From assembly GCA_963969495.1 (NCBI GenBank), contig OZ018321.1, positions 135,595,315-135,659,314 of the forward strand: a DNA stretch of 64,000 nucleotides. Direction: 5' to 3'. Positions within the stretch are counted from its first letter, which is position 1. Each line of letters starts with the position of its first letter. A model generated the notes under the pieces. That model searched no databases. It had not been told where the DNA came from and saw only the letters and a program-made list of their open reading frames with translations. Both the position numbers and the translations under genes were made by a program. Origin of the DNA: Ceratothoa steindachneri. Lineage: Eukaryota; Arthropoda; Malacostraca; Isopoda; Cymothoidae. Positions 11,765-23,614 of the stretch are shown in pieces.

Positions 11765-12810
11765 TGTCGTGGTATGACATTATATTAAATCAATACCATA
11801 TTATATCTATGGGGGAGGGACCAATAACTTGAAGGCGAGCTGACAAAGGGACGGAACACCACGAGTTTCGACGGGCAGAGGGCGAGATAAAAGTGCAATG
11901 AGGTCAGGTAAATTATGGGCAATGGCAACGCTCAAGGTTACTTAAAAAGACATTTACAAAAATATAATTTTATTTACATAAAAATAATGAGAGAATTGAT
12001 GGGCAAGATTACATCAGAGAATTATTGGGCAAAATTACATCAGATGAATGAGGGGAGGGGGGGGGGGGGTGCTTGTAGTTATGAATCAGACTATGAAGTT
12101 AAAATTAATGTGTTACGGGAGGAGACTATTCAAATGGGGGGAATAAACGCAAATGGGTTACTGAAGGGGGATAGGGGTTGGCTTACGGAAGATTCCGGGT
12201 GAGACGACGGGGTAGGGCTTCACGGATGTCTTCTGCACGTGAGGCGAGGGCACTCAAAAACTTCTGAGCGGGAACTTAAAGTGATGGCGGTCCTCCAAAA
12301 AAAACGGGGCGGTAACGTCCGGTCCAGGGAAGAGTATTTCGGCCACCCGAAAACGAGAGGTGAACAAGGAGGTCTTTGACAGGAGTTAATGAGAAAAGTC
12401 GGAAAAGTCAGTCGGTAGCGATCGTTAAATGAAATTACCTCACTGGCTGGGGCTAATTATAATACACAAATAGTTTAGCTGTCACTTTGCTTTGTTGTTA
12501 GCACCTGACTTGGAACTAGGGTAATCTTCTTGGGTCCGGGCGAGACTTTTCAACTCTGTGTCTGTCTCATAGGAAACGAGCACTTTATATGTCTGAGGCT
12601 CTCCCCGCGGGTGGTTAGTGGGCTGCAGCGCGAATCTTCTTGCCGAGGCTATTCTAATTCGTGTAAAGGTGAATCGTGGTGGACGCGGTTCGAGGCTACC
12701 GCTTGTGGAAGGGGGGAGGATGTAGGCTTACCAATTTGAGCCTAACAGAACCTTCTACAGCGCATGGAGGTTCTGTGCTGGCAAGAAATTCCACGTGGAA
12801 TTCCCTCACA
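11765..12810. mobile_element. Solo LTR (1046 bp) of an LTR retrotransposon
   Basis: The inserted segment starts TGTCGTGGTATGACA and ends TTCCCTCACA, so it has the canonical TG..CA termini. It is flanked by the perfect 5-bp duplication ATGAC at 11760-11764 and 12811-12815. Removing it plus one ATGAC restores the minisatellite in register. About 1 kb is normal for a gypsy/BEL-class LTR. No gag-pol sequence lies within or beside it, so the internal region was probably lost by LTR-LTR recombination. It is GC-richer than its surroundings. Short open frames inside look spurious. Orientation is not certain. Confidence 0.85.
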
Positions 12811-13010
12811 ATGACCTCCAGTTCCGGTTAGAGTCAAAAGGTAGAGAGTAAGACATGGCCATGACTTCCAATTCCGGTTGTAGTCCAAAGGTAGAGAGTA
12901 AGTGTCGGCCATGACCACCAGCTATGTTTGGAGTGAAAAGGTAGAGATTATGATTTGGCCATGACCTTCAGTTTCTTTTGGAGACCAAAAGTAGAGAGTA
13001 CCAGTGGAAA
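12811..13010. repeat. Minisatellite, right part after the solo LTR
   Basis: Continues the same array with about four units (GACCTCCAGTTCCGGTTAGA, GACTTCCAATTCCGGTTG, GACCACCAGCTATGTTTGGA, GACCTTCAGTTTCTTTTG). The unit order matches the 149-bp higher-order pattern on the left. Confidence 0.85.
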
Positions 13011-13039
13011 AAAATTACCAGACAGCTAATGGAGGGGCA

Positions 13040-13515
13040 TTTAAAAAAATACATAAGAAGGGGTATTTTAATCAACCATATAAAAAGGGTTATTTAAATC
13101 AGCCCATGAGAAGGGGTATTTAAATGAACCTCGTAATAAGGGGTATTTAAATCAACTTCATAAGAAGGGGTATTTAAATCAGCCTCATAAGAAGGGATAT
13201 TTAAATCAGTATCATAAGAAACGGTATTTACATTAGCCATATAAGAAGTGGTATTTAAATCAACTCATATGAAGCGATATTTAAATCAGTCTGATAAGAA
13301 GCGGTATTTTAATCAGCCTCATAAAAAGGGCTATTCAAATCAGCCTGGTAAGAAGAGGTATTTTATTCAGCCTCATAAGAAGGGCTATAAAGATATGCTG
13401 ATAAGAAGCGGGATTTAAATCAGCTTCAAAGGAATGGGTATTTATATCAGCCTCAAGAGAAGGTGGGTTTAAATCAGCCTCATAAGAAATTGTATTTATA
13501 TTGGCAACATAAGAA
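13040..13515. repeat. 27-bp AT-rich minisatellite, about 17 copies
   Basis: Tandem units close to CATAAGAAGGGGTATTTAAA followed by TCAGCCT. Copies diverge by substitutions (CATATGAAGCGATATTT, GATAAGAAGCGG) and small indels. It directly follows the other minisatellite. Confidence 0.9.
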
Positions 13516-13539
13516 GGTTGGCAACTGGGATTTTTGAAA

Positions 13540-14430
13540 CATACGAGTAGCCATCAATAAGTTTGGCAATTCAGATATAAGGAAACGAGATATGAGGAAA
13601 AGTGTTTTATTATTATTCAATATAACTCCCCTTGACTCCAATGCACTTGTGCCACTTGTCCTTGAGGCTTCGAATTCCCGACAATTATAAATCTCCCAAC
13701 TGCTGTTCAATCCACTCCTGGACGGCTAGCTAGACATCTTCATCGTCCACAAACCGGCGTCCACGTAGTGCAGCATTGAGTTGGCGGAATAAAAAGTAGT
13801 CGCTAGGGGCTAGATCTGGACTGTAGAGTGGATGGTTAAGCTTATCAAATCCGCACTCGCCCAGGTCAGCTTGTGCAAGTCTGGCCTTGTGGACTTTGAA
13901 GACGTTGAAGTTGATCATGGGATGTCAGGTTTCTAGGGACCAAACGGGCAGAGACCTTGGTCATGGCTAAATTGTCGTGGATGATGTTGATAACACTTCC
14001 ATGTGATATTCCAAGTTCTCGCTCAATTTCTTTGAACTTCACCCGTCGATTTTTGAGGATCTTCCTTTCCACACCGGCCACATTTTCCTCGTTTGTCACG
14101 TCTGGCGGGAGTCCTGGACGGCGGTAATCTTCAAGGGACTTACAACCATGGCGAAACTCCCTATATTTCAGCCAGCAATGGTTGCATAGGAAGGGGCAGT
14201 TTCGGTGTACACTGCAACCATGCGTTCATGGATCTCTTTTGCATTCTTGCCTTCCTTGGTCGGATATTTGATCACTGCGCGGTGCTCAACCTTCTCCAAT
14301 GTCAAAAAATTGTGACTGACGATCTGCGATCAGCTACTGCTTCTTAAATAGACGAGGCAGGAGCGTGCGGCTGCAGGTCCTGACTTGTCATAACTTGTCG
14401 TAACACCTCCACAAACAGCCATCCCCCTTC
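13540..14430 (-). pseudogene. Mariner-family transposase, internally deleted
   Basis: On the minus strand, pieces of one transposase appear in order across frames. An N-terminal part is IHERMVAVYTETAPSYATIAG (14347-14190). A helix-turn-helix segment is VKFKEIERELGISHGSVINI (about 14040-13980). The catalytic HPLYSPDLAPSDYFLF, a mariner signature with the third acidic residue, is near 13830-13775. A C-terminal KWHKCIGVKGSYIE is near 13660-13615. The stretch between HDQLQRL (about 13920) and the SPDLAPSDYF block is too short for the region holding the first two catalytic aspartates, so part of the catalytic core has been deleted. There are also stops and frameshifts. Clear terminal inverted repeats were not found, so the borders are approximate. 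Confidence 0.85.
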
Positions 14431-14543
14431 CTCTGTTTTGCCCTACCGATTCGTAAAGCCTATTGACCGCCCTTCGTAAAAGCGTGTACATTATATGTCC
14501 CACGAAAGAAAGTGAAACGTAAAGTATATTAATTTATCCACAG

Positions 14544-14597
14544 GTCCAGATCATCCAGACTTCCCCACTACCTCTTACAAACCACCAATAGGAGCAA
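14544..14597 (+). CDS. Alk: ALK-like receptor, 54-nt linker exon 2
   Basis: A second 54-nt exon lies between acceptor TATCCACAG and a perfect donor GTAAGT. Like the previous one it is symmetric, phase 1 at both ends. Joined in frame it reads G-PDHPDFPTTSYKPPIGA and leaves one A for the next codon. The Pro/Thr-rich sequence extends the linker between the MAM and TNF-like modules; an HPDF element occurs in the corresponding region of vertebrate ALK as I recall it. With the exon at 10982 it forms a pair of same-sized exons of the same phase, which suggests internal duplication or modular splicing of the linker. Short length limits the homology evidence; splice sites and frame continuity support it. 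Confidence 0.82.
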
Positions 14598-14699
14598 GTA
14601 AGTTTTGAACTACCATTATTTGAACGTAAATTAATTTAATTATTTACTTCGTTTCGATAAGCGGTGAGGTTTAGGTTAAGGAATTTCTTCAGTCTTTCG

Positions 14700-17150
14700 T
14701 ATTAGGCATTCCGTCATTTTCATCTTGCCATTTGCTAAATCTAAAAGCGTACTTTTAAATCAAGGTGGAAAAGAAGATTACTCGGTTGGATTATGTTTAC
14801 TCAGTCGTTAAATAGATGACTGAATATAGAAAAAAATTAGATAGAATTTATGTAAATTATTATCATCAACGGTTTTGCCGTAATGCAGGATTGGCGGTCA
14901 TCAACCCATTCTCTGGGCGGATAGGAAGAGGTCGTGGTAATCTCGGCCATTATCTCGTGTATTTGTGTCTAAGAAAAACCTTTCTACCGTTCAGCTTCCT
15001 GGGCCAGTGGCCTATATCAGGGTTTAGTCGCGTTTAATGACACGCATCGGAAGACGGTATGGGTCTTCTTCCTCACATAGAGGAAATACTAAAAAAACTT
15101 AAAAATGGTCAAAGTATTAAGCCAAATCCTGTTCGCCTTAAATACCAAAAAAAGGATTTTTTTTTTTTATTTCTTCATGGATTAAAATGAAAGATTTGAT
15201 TAAAAATAAAATTTTCTGGCTCCAAATATTATCTTATCTCATCATGATGGATATCTTGGATGAAAAATTACAATTTTGAGGGTTTTAATCAAAACAAAAA
15301 TAAGTAAATTTGGCCATTAAAATCTACGTAGTTATCAAATTTGGAAAACAGAAAACAGAAATGTTGAACAAAATCTGCCAGAATGGATTACTTTTGCCTA
15401 TATGAAAATCTCGCCGGAAAATATGGCAAGATTAACTAGATGAGACTGCGTTGGAAAGGCCGTCGTATCATACGAATACTTTATATCGCGGTGCTAATCG
15501 ATGGAAGAAGATAAACTGGGATAGATTTGAAACTTGTGATATACCCTTAGTATCAGGCTGATGGTAAATTTCGACGGGAGACGAGAGATGGCTGATGAAA
15601 CTCTGTTAGAAAACTTGGAAATAGTCATCAAGTGATAAAACTGGTGTTCCTTCATGCCTTGCAACGAAGGAGGAGATAACTGTAACAATAATGCTGTTGA
15701 AACCTCACTACCGAAGTGACCGGCTTCGCAGGATTTGCTTCCTCGCTGTCTCTTTTTTCTCTCTAGTTACGAAGATTGTTGTCTGTGGTGACCTATGTTT
15801 GGTGTTCCTAGTCAGGTGGAGAAGAAGCACACACTAACAGGTTAATTTAACATACACTTCGTCTATGTAGCATAGTCCGTAAATGGAAATGATAAGAACT
15901 ATGCTTACAGGATTTTATTACAAGGGTATGTTTATATGAAAATGTTTGTGTCTCGTCTAAAAATTCTGCCGTTGCTTATCAAGCAGGTTTCTCTTTTCCG
16001 AACTTACTAGGCGTGCCGCGATGAATTTCGTCCTCGCTAGCTAAACTGACGCTAATATAACTTACATGGAACTTTTGTTGTGAATATATTAGCCATTTCA
16101 TAGCTTAAATAATTACAATAATACATACATATAAGGTTGAAATCAAAAACTAATTTTCATAAAAGAGAATAATGAAAAAAAACTCATGCAGGCATTGTCT
16201 TTTATCAAATAGAAACCACATTATGTTTCGTGGTTATTATAATAAGCGAAAAACTTTTGTGATAAGAAAATCCAAATTCCGATACCACTTGTTAGGACCA
16301 TTTTTTGTTGATGTCACTCGAACCTTCCAAATTATTGTCTGCAGAAAAGAATTTTTATAACAATATCGTTTTCTGAATTCTCCTTCTCATTCAACACCTT
16401 AATAACAACTAATTAAGCGAGTTTCAATTAGTTTGGACGGATACCCAATAAGCTACTATAGCAATGGAGAAGCTACTAAATCTACCCATTCTTCAATCAC
16501 TAAAAAAATATCTCTGGTTAAAACATATCATTGTAATTACATGAGTTTACGCCTTAAGCTGCGACAAAATTCACTCGAATTCAATGTGTGGTAGAAGAAG
16601 CCTCTAAAGAAATTATAACTCCTAGCCAAACAGAGCCAAAGGATTACTCGATTTACGACCCTATCAGAGACATAAACGAAGGAGCATCGAAACGTTGTCA
16701 CAGAGTTCCTAGTGAGCTAAATTGTGAGGCTGTAATTTAATAAATATAGCTCAAAGGCCAAAGTACAGGATCAAGGAAATACCTAAAGGGCAAAAGTAGA
16801 AAGACACAAGTGGGTATAACAAGTGAGAGCACAACTTGCAGGGTTTTCATGCACCGAGTAAGGTTTCTGTCCAATCTTTGAATGACTAAATTATTTCGTA
16901 CAATAACCAAGCAGAAATACGCAGAAGATGAGATCTCTACATATGTTGTTATGGAAACGAACTTTTTTGGCACATCTTCTTGTTCCGGTCAGTTTGTCTG
17001 GCCAGGATATCTATTTTCTCCCTCAACAATATCACTAAGTCCTGAGTATGGATTGAGTTAATTCAGTTATCCTTTGCTCTTGTTGAACATTGTCCCTTTC
17101 TCTTGCATTTAAAGCGCTAGTTTATTGTTTGACGATCTCATAAAAGTCCA
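14700..17150. other. ALK intron, nothing recognised
   Basis: AT-rich sequence with short open frames of 60-80 codons and no family resemblance. No repeat structure stands out. Confidence 0.45.
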
Positions 17151-17153
17151 ATT

Positions 17154-17375
<222 letters not shown>

Positions 17376-17479
17376 TAGACAAAGAATTGATGGACGCAAT
17401 CTTCAGATGAAATATAAACAGGAAAACCGAACAAAACGAAGACTCTCCTTTATATTTACTTCATATATTTCTTGATTAT

Positions 17480-18440
17480 AACAAGTCGTATCATTAGTGC
17501 TATAAAATCAATAAAACCCATATGTTAAAATTTGAACCTTAAATTTGAAACTAATCAAATAGTATTGAATTGCTAAGAGGAAATCTAGCGTAAAAATGAC
17601 TATGAATTAGGTAAATAAGTTAACAATGCTTTTTCATTCAAAATTAACAACTTTAAGCGTCTCACTTGAATTTTTTTTCGTTTTATACAACTTTTTTATA
17701 TAGTATTCGTATTCTTGATTAAAGTTTAGCTCATACTGGTTACTATAAATCTGTTCTTCAGAAACAATTTAACTTATTTCTTGATATAAATACTTCACTT
17801 TGCCTCTAGTGCAAATCGTCAATAATAACCGCTATAGAAAGCCACTTAGATCAAATTGGTAGGCTCAGATTGTCTGACTATTTGTCGCTCCGATCTAGTT
17901 CTCTGGCAAAGGAGCAAAGGAAAATGAAAGTTTGAAAACGTGCTTCTTTTAACGGCGGTCAACTCACAGACGCCGAGATGTCAGGAATATGGTTCCCGGC
18001 TGAAGTTGCAGGTTACTTCATTTGAATAATGACTGCTTCGGCCACTGCAATCTTCTGCGGTTTTGGAGTCTCAAGATGATGGAGGTGTCCTTATTCAGTT
18101 TTTCACGGGTCATAATAGTGCTATGAGAGTAGGGGTGTTTTTAATCGCGCTAGCTTGAAAGTGAGCTGTCAGTTAAGTTCAGAAATAAGTTAAAGTGAAA
18201 GTGTGTCTGTTTGTTTATTTATGTGGTTGTTTTGTTTTTTGTTATGTCTGTATAAGATAGGCATTCGAACCGTTGTTAGCGTTATTTGTTTTTTCTCGAA
18301 TCTGTCTCTGTTGTGTGGGCTCATGTTCTTTGGTTATTTATTTGTTTAATTCTCCTTTTTCGTTCATTTGCACTTTTTGGTTAGTTTTGTCATCCTTTGT
18401 GGGTATCAAGTCTAATCCGGTGAGATTGTCAATATTAGAG
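17480..18440. other. ALK intron, nothing recognised
   Basis: AT-rich DNA between the microsatellite and the 3' end of the antisense Jockey-like LINE. No supported feature. Confidence 0.4.
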
Positions 18441-19129
18441 AACATTTGTCAAAATCGGGTTTCCTTATTTGGTTTACACGTAAATCTCCTCCCCTTCCAT
18501 TTGGTCCGATTTGTTTTTCGCACTAGGAAACAGCATATATGGTGTCTCAATCCTGCCCCTGGTGCAATTTGATTATTTAGTTCCTCTTCTATTTCTTCTT
18601 GTGTTTTTCTATGATTTTTTGGCACTTTTTTCAATTATTTTGTTTAATAGTTTTATTTTCGCTCTGATGTGTAAGTCTCTTTGTTTTTTTTCTCTCTAGT
18701 CATCGTGTGTTCGTAATTGTGTATACTGCCTTATTTTATATACGTTGCATTCGTATTAGATTTCTTCTTGAAACCGTATACATGGCAATTGTTGGATATA
18801 TCAAAGTAGGCTGTATCATGGCCTGGTAGAGCTTTTTCTTATTTTTCATGTTTAGATTTATCAATCTGTAGAGTAAAGTTACCATGCCTCGTGTTTTGTT
18901 TATTCTTTCGGTCACGTTTTTCTTATAACCATTTTTGGTAATCGTAAACATAAAATCTTGCCTTTACCGTTATACCTGTATCGCTCTACATCTACGTAAA
19001 CGTCGGATAGTTTTCTGAGATACATAGGTATAATTTTAAATTTATCTTTATTCGTTTGAATTTTCCATTTGCATTCATACTTGTTTAGATTTTCTATTTC
19101 TGTTGCCGTTACTCTGGCCTGCATCTGGG

Positions 19130-19480
19130 GGTTCCGATAAACACAGAGAATTAGTTGAGTGAAATCACCTGCGTATTTATTGTATGTTCACACAGCTCTC
19201 GTTCCTGGTTGGGGGAATGTCCGAGGTATACACTGAGTATAGCGAAGGACTTAAACACTCTCCTTGACGGAGGCCCGCATTAAGCTTGAATCTTTCACTT
19301 TGGTAATTCCCCGTATCTATGTGTGTATATATTTCCATGTCGTAGTCGCATAAAATTCTTTCCAGATAGTTGTTCATTTTCAGATTTAGAATTTTATGTT
19401 GTATGCCTCTTTACCAGCCTTTATCGAATGCTTTCGATACGTCCTGGCATACAATGTCCACACTGCATTTCTCTCCTTAC
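19130..19480 (-). pseudogene. Reverse transcriptase fragment of the Jockey-like LINE
   Basis: The frame ending at 19177 carries FKLNAGLRQGECLSPSLYSV, matching the LRQGxxLSPxLFxxY motif of non-LTR reverse transcriptases. It continues toward a YA(D/G)DFTQLI segment, the counterpart of the catalytic YADD box, with one Asp changed to Gly in this copy (around 19160). The adjoining frame 19124-18912 carries the region after the active site (EIENLNKYE..KFKIIPM). The related copy at 29792-30211 reads QYANDFTQLI at the same place, so neither copy keeps both catalytic aspartates. Confidence 0.85.
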
Positions 19481-20282
19481 AATTTGCTTATTTTTTTTGT
19501 GATCACGCTGAGAGCCATCTCTGTATTCCTGTTCTTTCTCAAGCCGAATTGTTGATTGTTCCAGAGATTGTTTTCTGTGAGATATTTAATTAATCTTGTG
19601 TTTAGGATTTTTTCAAAAACCTTCCCGATGAAGTCGAGAAGGTGTTCGACCTACGAAGGTGGTTTTCCCGCTTTCGGTATGAATATCATTTGGCTAGTTT
19701 TAACTCATCGGTGAAGTATCCCATGCTTATACAGGCGTTAAAAACGTTCCTTATCTATTAGAGTATATTAGATGGTGTTTTTATATAGTTTTTTCTGGTG
19801 AGGCCCGATTTCCCAGGTGCCTTTTGTTTAAAATTTGAAATGGTATTCTTTAATTCCTCGATTGTGATTTTGGCGTTAAATCCTTCGTTCGCATACATTT
19901 CATCTTCTACGTAGTGATATGAGAAAGTCCTTTCAGCCCATTCATTTAGTTCGTCAATTAGTTGGTTTTCAAAATCTATAAAGTTGTTTTCGTTTTCCTC
20001 TTAGCCGATCTTGAACACTCCTTTCCAGTTTTCCCAGAACAATTTTTCAATCTCGTGTTCATCTTCGATTAATTTCCCGTTTCTGTCCTCAATATTTATT
20101 TTCTCTTTACCTTTAGTATTTCCCATTTTTTTTTATCTTTTTTCCAAAATTCTCGGGGCAATAGCTCGTTGTCAATATTTTGAACGGCTATGTCCCAGTA
20201 TTCTCTTTGTTTTCCGTTATTGCGCTTAGTAGCTCCCTCTTCTTCGTTCTCAGATTGCGGTATTTTTTAATTGACGTTTCGT

Positions 20283-20345
20283 TTATAAGAACATAAGAAA
20301 AGAAGGAGACTGCAAAGACCATTCATGGCCTACACTTGGCAGCTC
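20283..20345. repeat. Short interspersed repeat fragment, decapod-like
   Basis: ATAAGAACATAAGAAAAGAA then GGAGACTGCAAAGACCATTC then a segment with CCTACACTTGGCAGCTCC interrupts the LINE. From memory this resembles a repeat common in decapod crustacean sequences, often starting ACATAAGAACATAAGAA and containing a TGGCAGCTCC core. The attribution is recalled, not searched. Confidence 0.5.
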
Positions 20346-20490
20346 CTGTTCCAGTCAGCTGTTTGTTTTCGCGTCCTTAGTTTTACCAGCTCACCGTCGA
20401 TTTCTTCTAAAGTAGCTTCATTTAGTCCGTTTGGTGCGTAGTCATTCGATTCCTGTTTGTATTTTTCCCAGTCTGCTCTATAGTATGCCT

Positions 20491-20883
20491 TCAAATTTTA
20501 ACGGGTATTTGTATTGGTTGCTGATTCGTGGTGAGTAGTGTAGCTGTGTGCTCGCTGCAGATAAAATCTACCTGTTCCATGTGGTAGGTAAAAGCAATGT
20601 TATTGTTTACTAGAAAAATGTCTGGAGTTGTCGCTGTTCTGTCATTAATTAGCGTTGGGTACGCTGGTCCTAGTCTTCTTATTATCCTTCTGTCTATTAG
20701 AGCTTGTAGGTCTTTTTCTATTTGGTTTTGGTTCCTATATCCTGTGTACGTGCATCTTGCTGTAGGTCTCCCCCAAAAAGTAGTAAGCCTATTGTTAAAT
20801 ATTTTCACAGAGTTATTTATTGGGAGTCCCGGTCGTCGCGGTAGTTGGTATCCCGTAGCGATTATTATATTGGTTAATTCCAT
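20491..20883 (-). pseudogene. Endonuclease-domain C-terminus of the Jockey-like LINE
   Basis: The 130-residue open frame contains an arrangement seen at the end of apurinic-type LINE endonucleases: a TTPDIFLVNNN segment (compare the conserved TSPDL/TPDVxF element), a short spacer, then QVDFICSEHTATLLTT, where the common SDHxPI motif would stand. The serine-acidic-histidine core is retained as SEH. The N-terminal half of the domain lies upstream toward 21300 in broken frames. It sits between the gag-like ORF and the reverse transcriptase, as expected for Jockey-type ORF2. Confidence 0.7.
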
Positions 20884-21769
20884 TTTGACCTTAATTTCGA
20901 GGTAAGATTCGGTTAGTCTTTGTTTTGTTTTGTACTCTATTCATTTTTTTATTGCTATTGCTGTTCCGTCATGTAGTTCGTTTGTGTAATTAGTCGCTAT
21001 TACGTCGTAGTTCCATAGTTTTAGTTTGTGAATCTCAAAGTTAATCCCGTGATCTGAAATTAGAATGATGTCGGGATCTATTTCTCTAAAAATATTTATG
21101 TATGTGTATTTTTATCCTTCCAGCCATTCGTATTTATCTGTTGAATTCTTAATTTTCTATTATCCGTCTTGTTTGTATGTTCTTAAGTGGTTCTTCTTTT
21201 TGGGAGAGTGGAGGTATTATGTGAATTTATTTGTATCTTTTTCTGGTATTTCTGCCTTTCACCTCTGTACTTACTGATGTCTGAATCTTATCCGTTTCAC
21301 ATTTCACGGTTGGTATTTACGATCTTTAGGCGCATGGCGAGGTGTCCATAGTCGATTTTCTTTTTTGTTTTTTGTTTTTGCATGTATTTTCTTTTACGTT
21401 TTTCTTATTATTCTCGTCGGTGCTGCTCTCAGATTCAGTTTCATTGCCTTCTATTCCTTCCTTTTGTTCAGATTCGCTTTCCTTTCTTTGTGTTTTTTCC
21501 AAGAGTTTCTTGTTTGTATCTTGTAAAATTTTTGTTAAATATAGCCAATGAATCAATATTTGGCGGGAATTTCATTGGCTAGAGCCCATTTTTCTTGAGC
21601 ATGGAGTTCGACGTGGTGGCATATGTTCCTGGTTGGGCAATGTTTAAGATGTCAGTATTTTGCCGTTTCAGAGTTCCGTCAAGCGTCAGTTGAGTGGTTG
21701 TTTCATTGTTTTTTGTTGCTACTGCCGCAGAATATAAGGGTGTTTCTTGCTCCTTCTTTTCTTTGTTGT

Positions 21770-21990
21770 GTTTCATTTTCTTTTCTCTTTATTATTTTTT
21801 TGCTTCGGACATGTCATTGCCATTGTTCTGTGGCTCCCTCCGCAATTAACACACATTTTCATGGAGTTTGTGTAGCTCCTCCAAGAATGTGGGCCACTGC
21901 ATTTTGAACATATTTCTCCTTTCTTTCTTGGGAAATTGCAGTGATGTGGTCTTCCATTTCGTAGCATCTAAAACAGATTTGTATATTATG
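21770..21990 (-). pseudogene. Gag-like zinc-knuckle segment of the Jockey-like LINE
   Basis: Cysteine-rich reading frames contain ICFRCYEM (upstream frame) and then CSKCSGPHSWRSYTNSMKMC and CVNCGGSHRTMAMTCPKQK. The CxxCxxxxH..C and CxNCxGxHxxxxxxC spacing is that of the tandem CCHC knuckles at the end of Jockey-type ORF1 proteins, which bind the element RNA. One knuckle cysteine appears lost (SYTNS where CT is usual). Two other open frames, 22200-22018 and 22497-22267, are the more N-terminal ORF1 pieces. Confidence 0.8.
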
Positions 21991-22869
21991 GTACTGGTCC
22001 CTTTGAGGGTTACAAGCCTAGATTCTCATACTGTATGCGAGGATTCCCTTCTGTAGTGCCTTTGTTTTAATCTCGTTTGACTCGCACTCTATTTTGAACA
22101 CATTTGTGTGTTCCTTAAATTTGATTATGTCATGTATCTTCATCAAGGGTTTTTGTTTCATTATTTCATGTTTTATTTCATCTGGGAAATGTTCCCCCAC
22201 CCATGATTCTACCTTACGGCATACAATGCTTCAATTGGAAATAATCTGGGGTGGTTCTTTAGCCTCTTAGTCGATTTTCCTTAAAGTGATGGTTCCTGCC
22301 GATGAAATTAGCAGTTCAACATTGTTGTTTTCCGCACAGATGACCACAAATCCATTAGCTGTTTCCATGCATTTGATCAGGGCGATTTGTAAATCCTTCA
22401 AAATGCTTTGTGCTTCATCCTGTGGTTTCCGTTTTATCCTGTTCTGAATTAGCCGAAGTGGGAGCCTTTTGGTGAAATCCTGTGGGTCTATGTTCAATTT
22501 TTTATGCGCCTGCCCAAGGGGAGGGGGGTTATCTGGAAAATAAGGTAGTTGATTATTTACCCCACTCCACTAATGAGAGAGGCCCCGTATCTGTTCATAA
22601 TATTATTTCGCCTGCCTGCTCTGCAGCGCACACTCCCTGCCCACCCTACCTAATTAGGCGTAGCTCAATAAGCGGTCCTGCAGTCGGATTCGGGCTCGTC
22701 ACCAATAACCGGGCTCCTTCTCTGGCCCCCTAACGGGGTCTCCTTCGGGAGTTCACTACACCCTACTACTGACTGCTTCTGAGACCTTGCTGGTGGCCAG
22801 GTTATAGTGTGCTAGATGGGGATAAAGCAGGAGTGTTTCATATATAAAAAAGTATAGTATGAAATAGAA

Positions 22870-23427
22870 AAATTTAAGGAGATCACAACTTTGGGGTGAT
22901 TTCACGCGAATCGGAAACAGGAGATCTCTCCAATCAATCCGATTCGTGCAAATATTTCTTCTTTCTTCTCTTTGGTATAGACTTAAACGTATATATTCAA
23001 TGCTCTCTTCACAAAGTTATTTCAAGTCAGAAGATTGATTTAACTTAGCGGTGCGTAGATCGCTGTGAGTTTACAGATGAACTGAGGCGTCACAAATAGT
23101 CAAACAACTAAGCCTTCCAATTTTATATGTTTCTTGTAGCGCTTATTTTCCCCTTAAAATTTTCCCACGCCATGATTGGCCAATTTTTGTAATACTTATG
23201 TTCGCGTATAAATACTATATATAATGTAGCAATTTGCGAATAATTCCATTTCTCTTCATTCCTTGTAGATCACCTAACATGGTCAAAAGAAGTCTAGGAA
23301 TAAAGAATCTCATTCGCGGATATTTTTTCTCGCCTCGAGGAGCCCCGTTAGAAAACTTGTAAGAAATAGTAATAAAATACAAGTTAAAATTAATAACGCT
23401 GCCACAGCTATGTATTTTAATAGTATC

Positions 23428-23430
<3 letters not shown>
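22870..23430. other. ALK intron, nothing recognised
   Basis: AT-rich sequence between the LINE leader and the first of two TA tracts. No supported feature. Confidence 0.4.

Positions 23431-23471
<41 letters not shown>
23431..23471. repeat. (TA)n microsatellite
   Basis: About 20 AT dinucleotides without interruption. Confidence 0.97.
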
Positions 23472-23475
<4 letters not shown>

Positions 23476-23614
23476 GAGAAAGCCAAAATTGGACGCGAAT
23501 GAGCAATAAGACAATAAACAGGAGTTTTTTAGAGGTAAGAGAAAGGGACATTAGAAGGAGACTAGAATCAAAGAGAGCAAAGGGTGGCACAATGAAGGCA
23601 ATCCTTTACCGAGA

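Larger units (their letters stand above)
18450..22850 (-). mobile_element. Jockey-like LINE, near full length, decayed
   Basis: Read on the minus strand the order is a GC-rich leader (22850-22500), a gag-like ORF1 with CCHC knuckles (22497-21330), an endonuclease tail (20883-20491), a reverse transcriptase (about 20280-19130) and a 3' region to about 18450. The 3' border is set by where similarity to a second copy stops (18450 here, 29440 there). The gag-like ORF with triple zinc knuckles plus endonuclease and RT fits the Jockey group of non-LTR retrotransposons. Many stops and frameshifts are present and a 60-bp repeat interrupts it at about 20283. It lies antisense in the 10-kb ALK intron. 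Confidence 0.85.

Noticed and set aside
11915..12202. A protein-coding gene in the GC-richer segment
   Set aside because: The frame lies wholly inside the solo LTR, has no family motif and includes a G homopolymer run.
14093..14347. Plus-strand 84-codon ORF
   Set aside because: It is the antisense of the mariner N-terminal region, which is readable on the minus strand.
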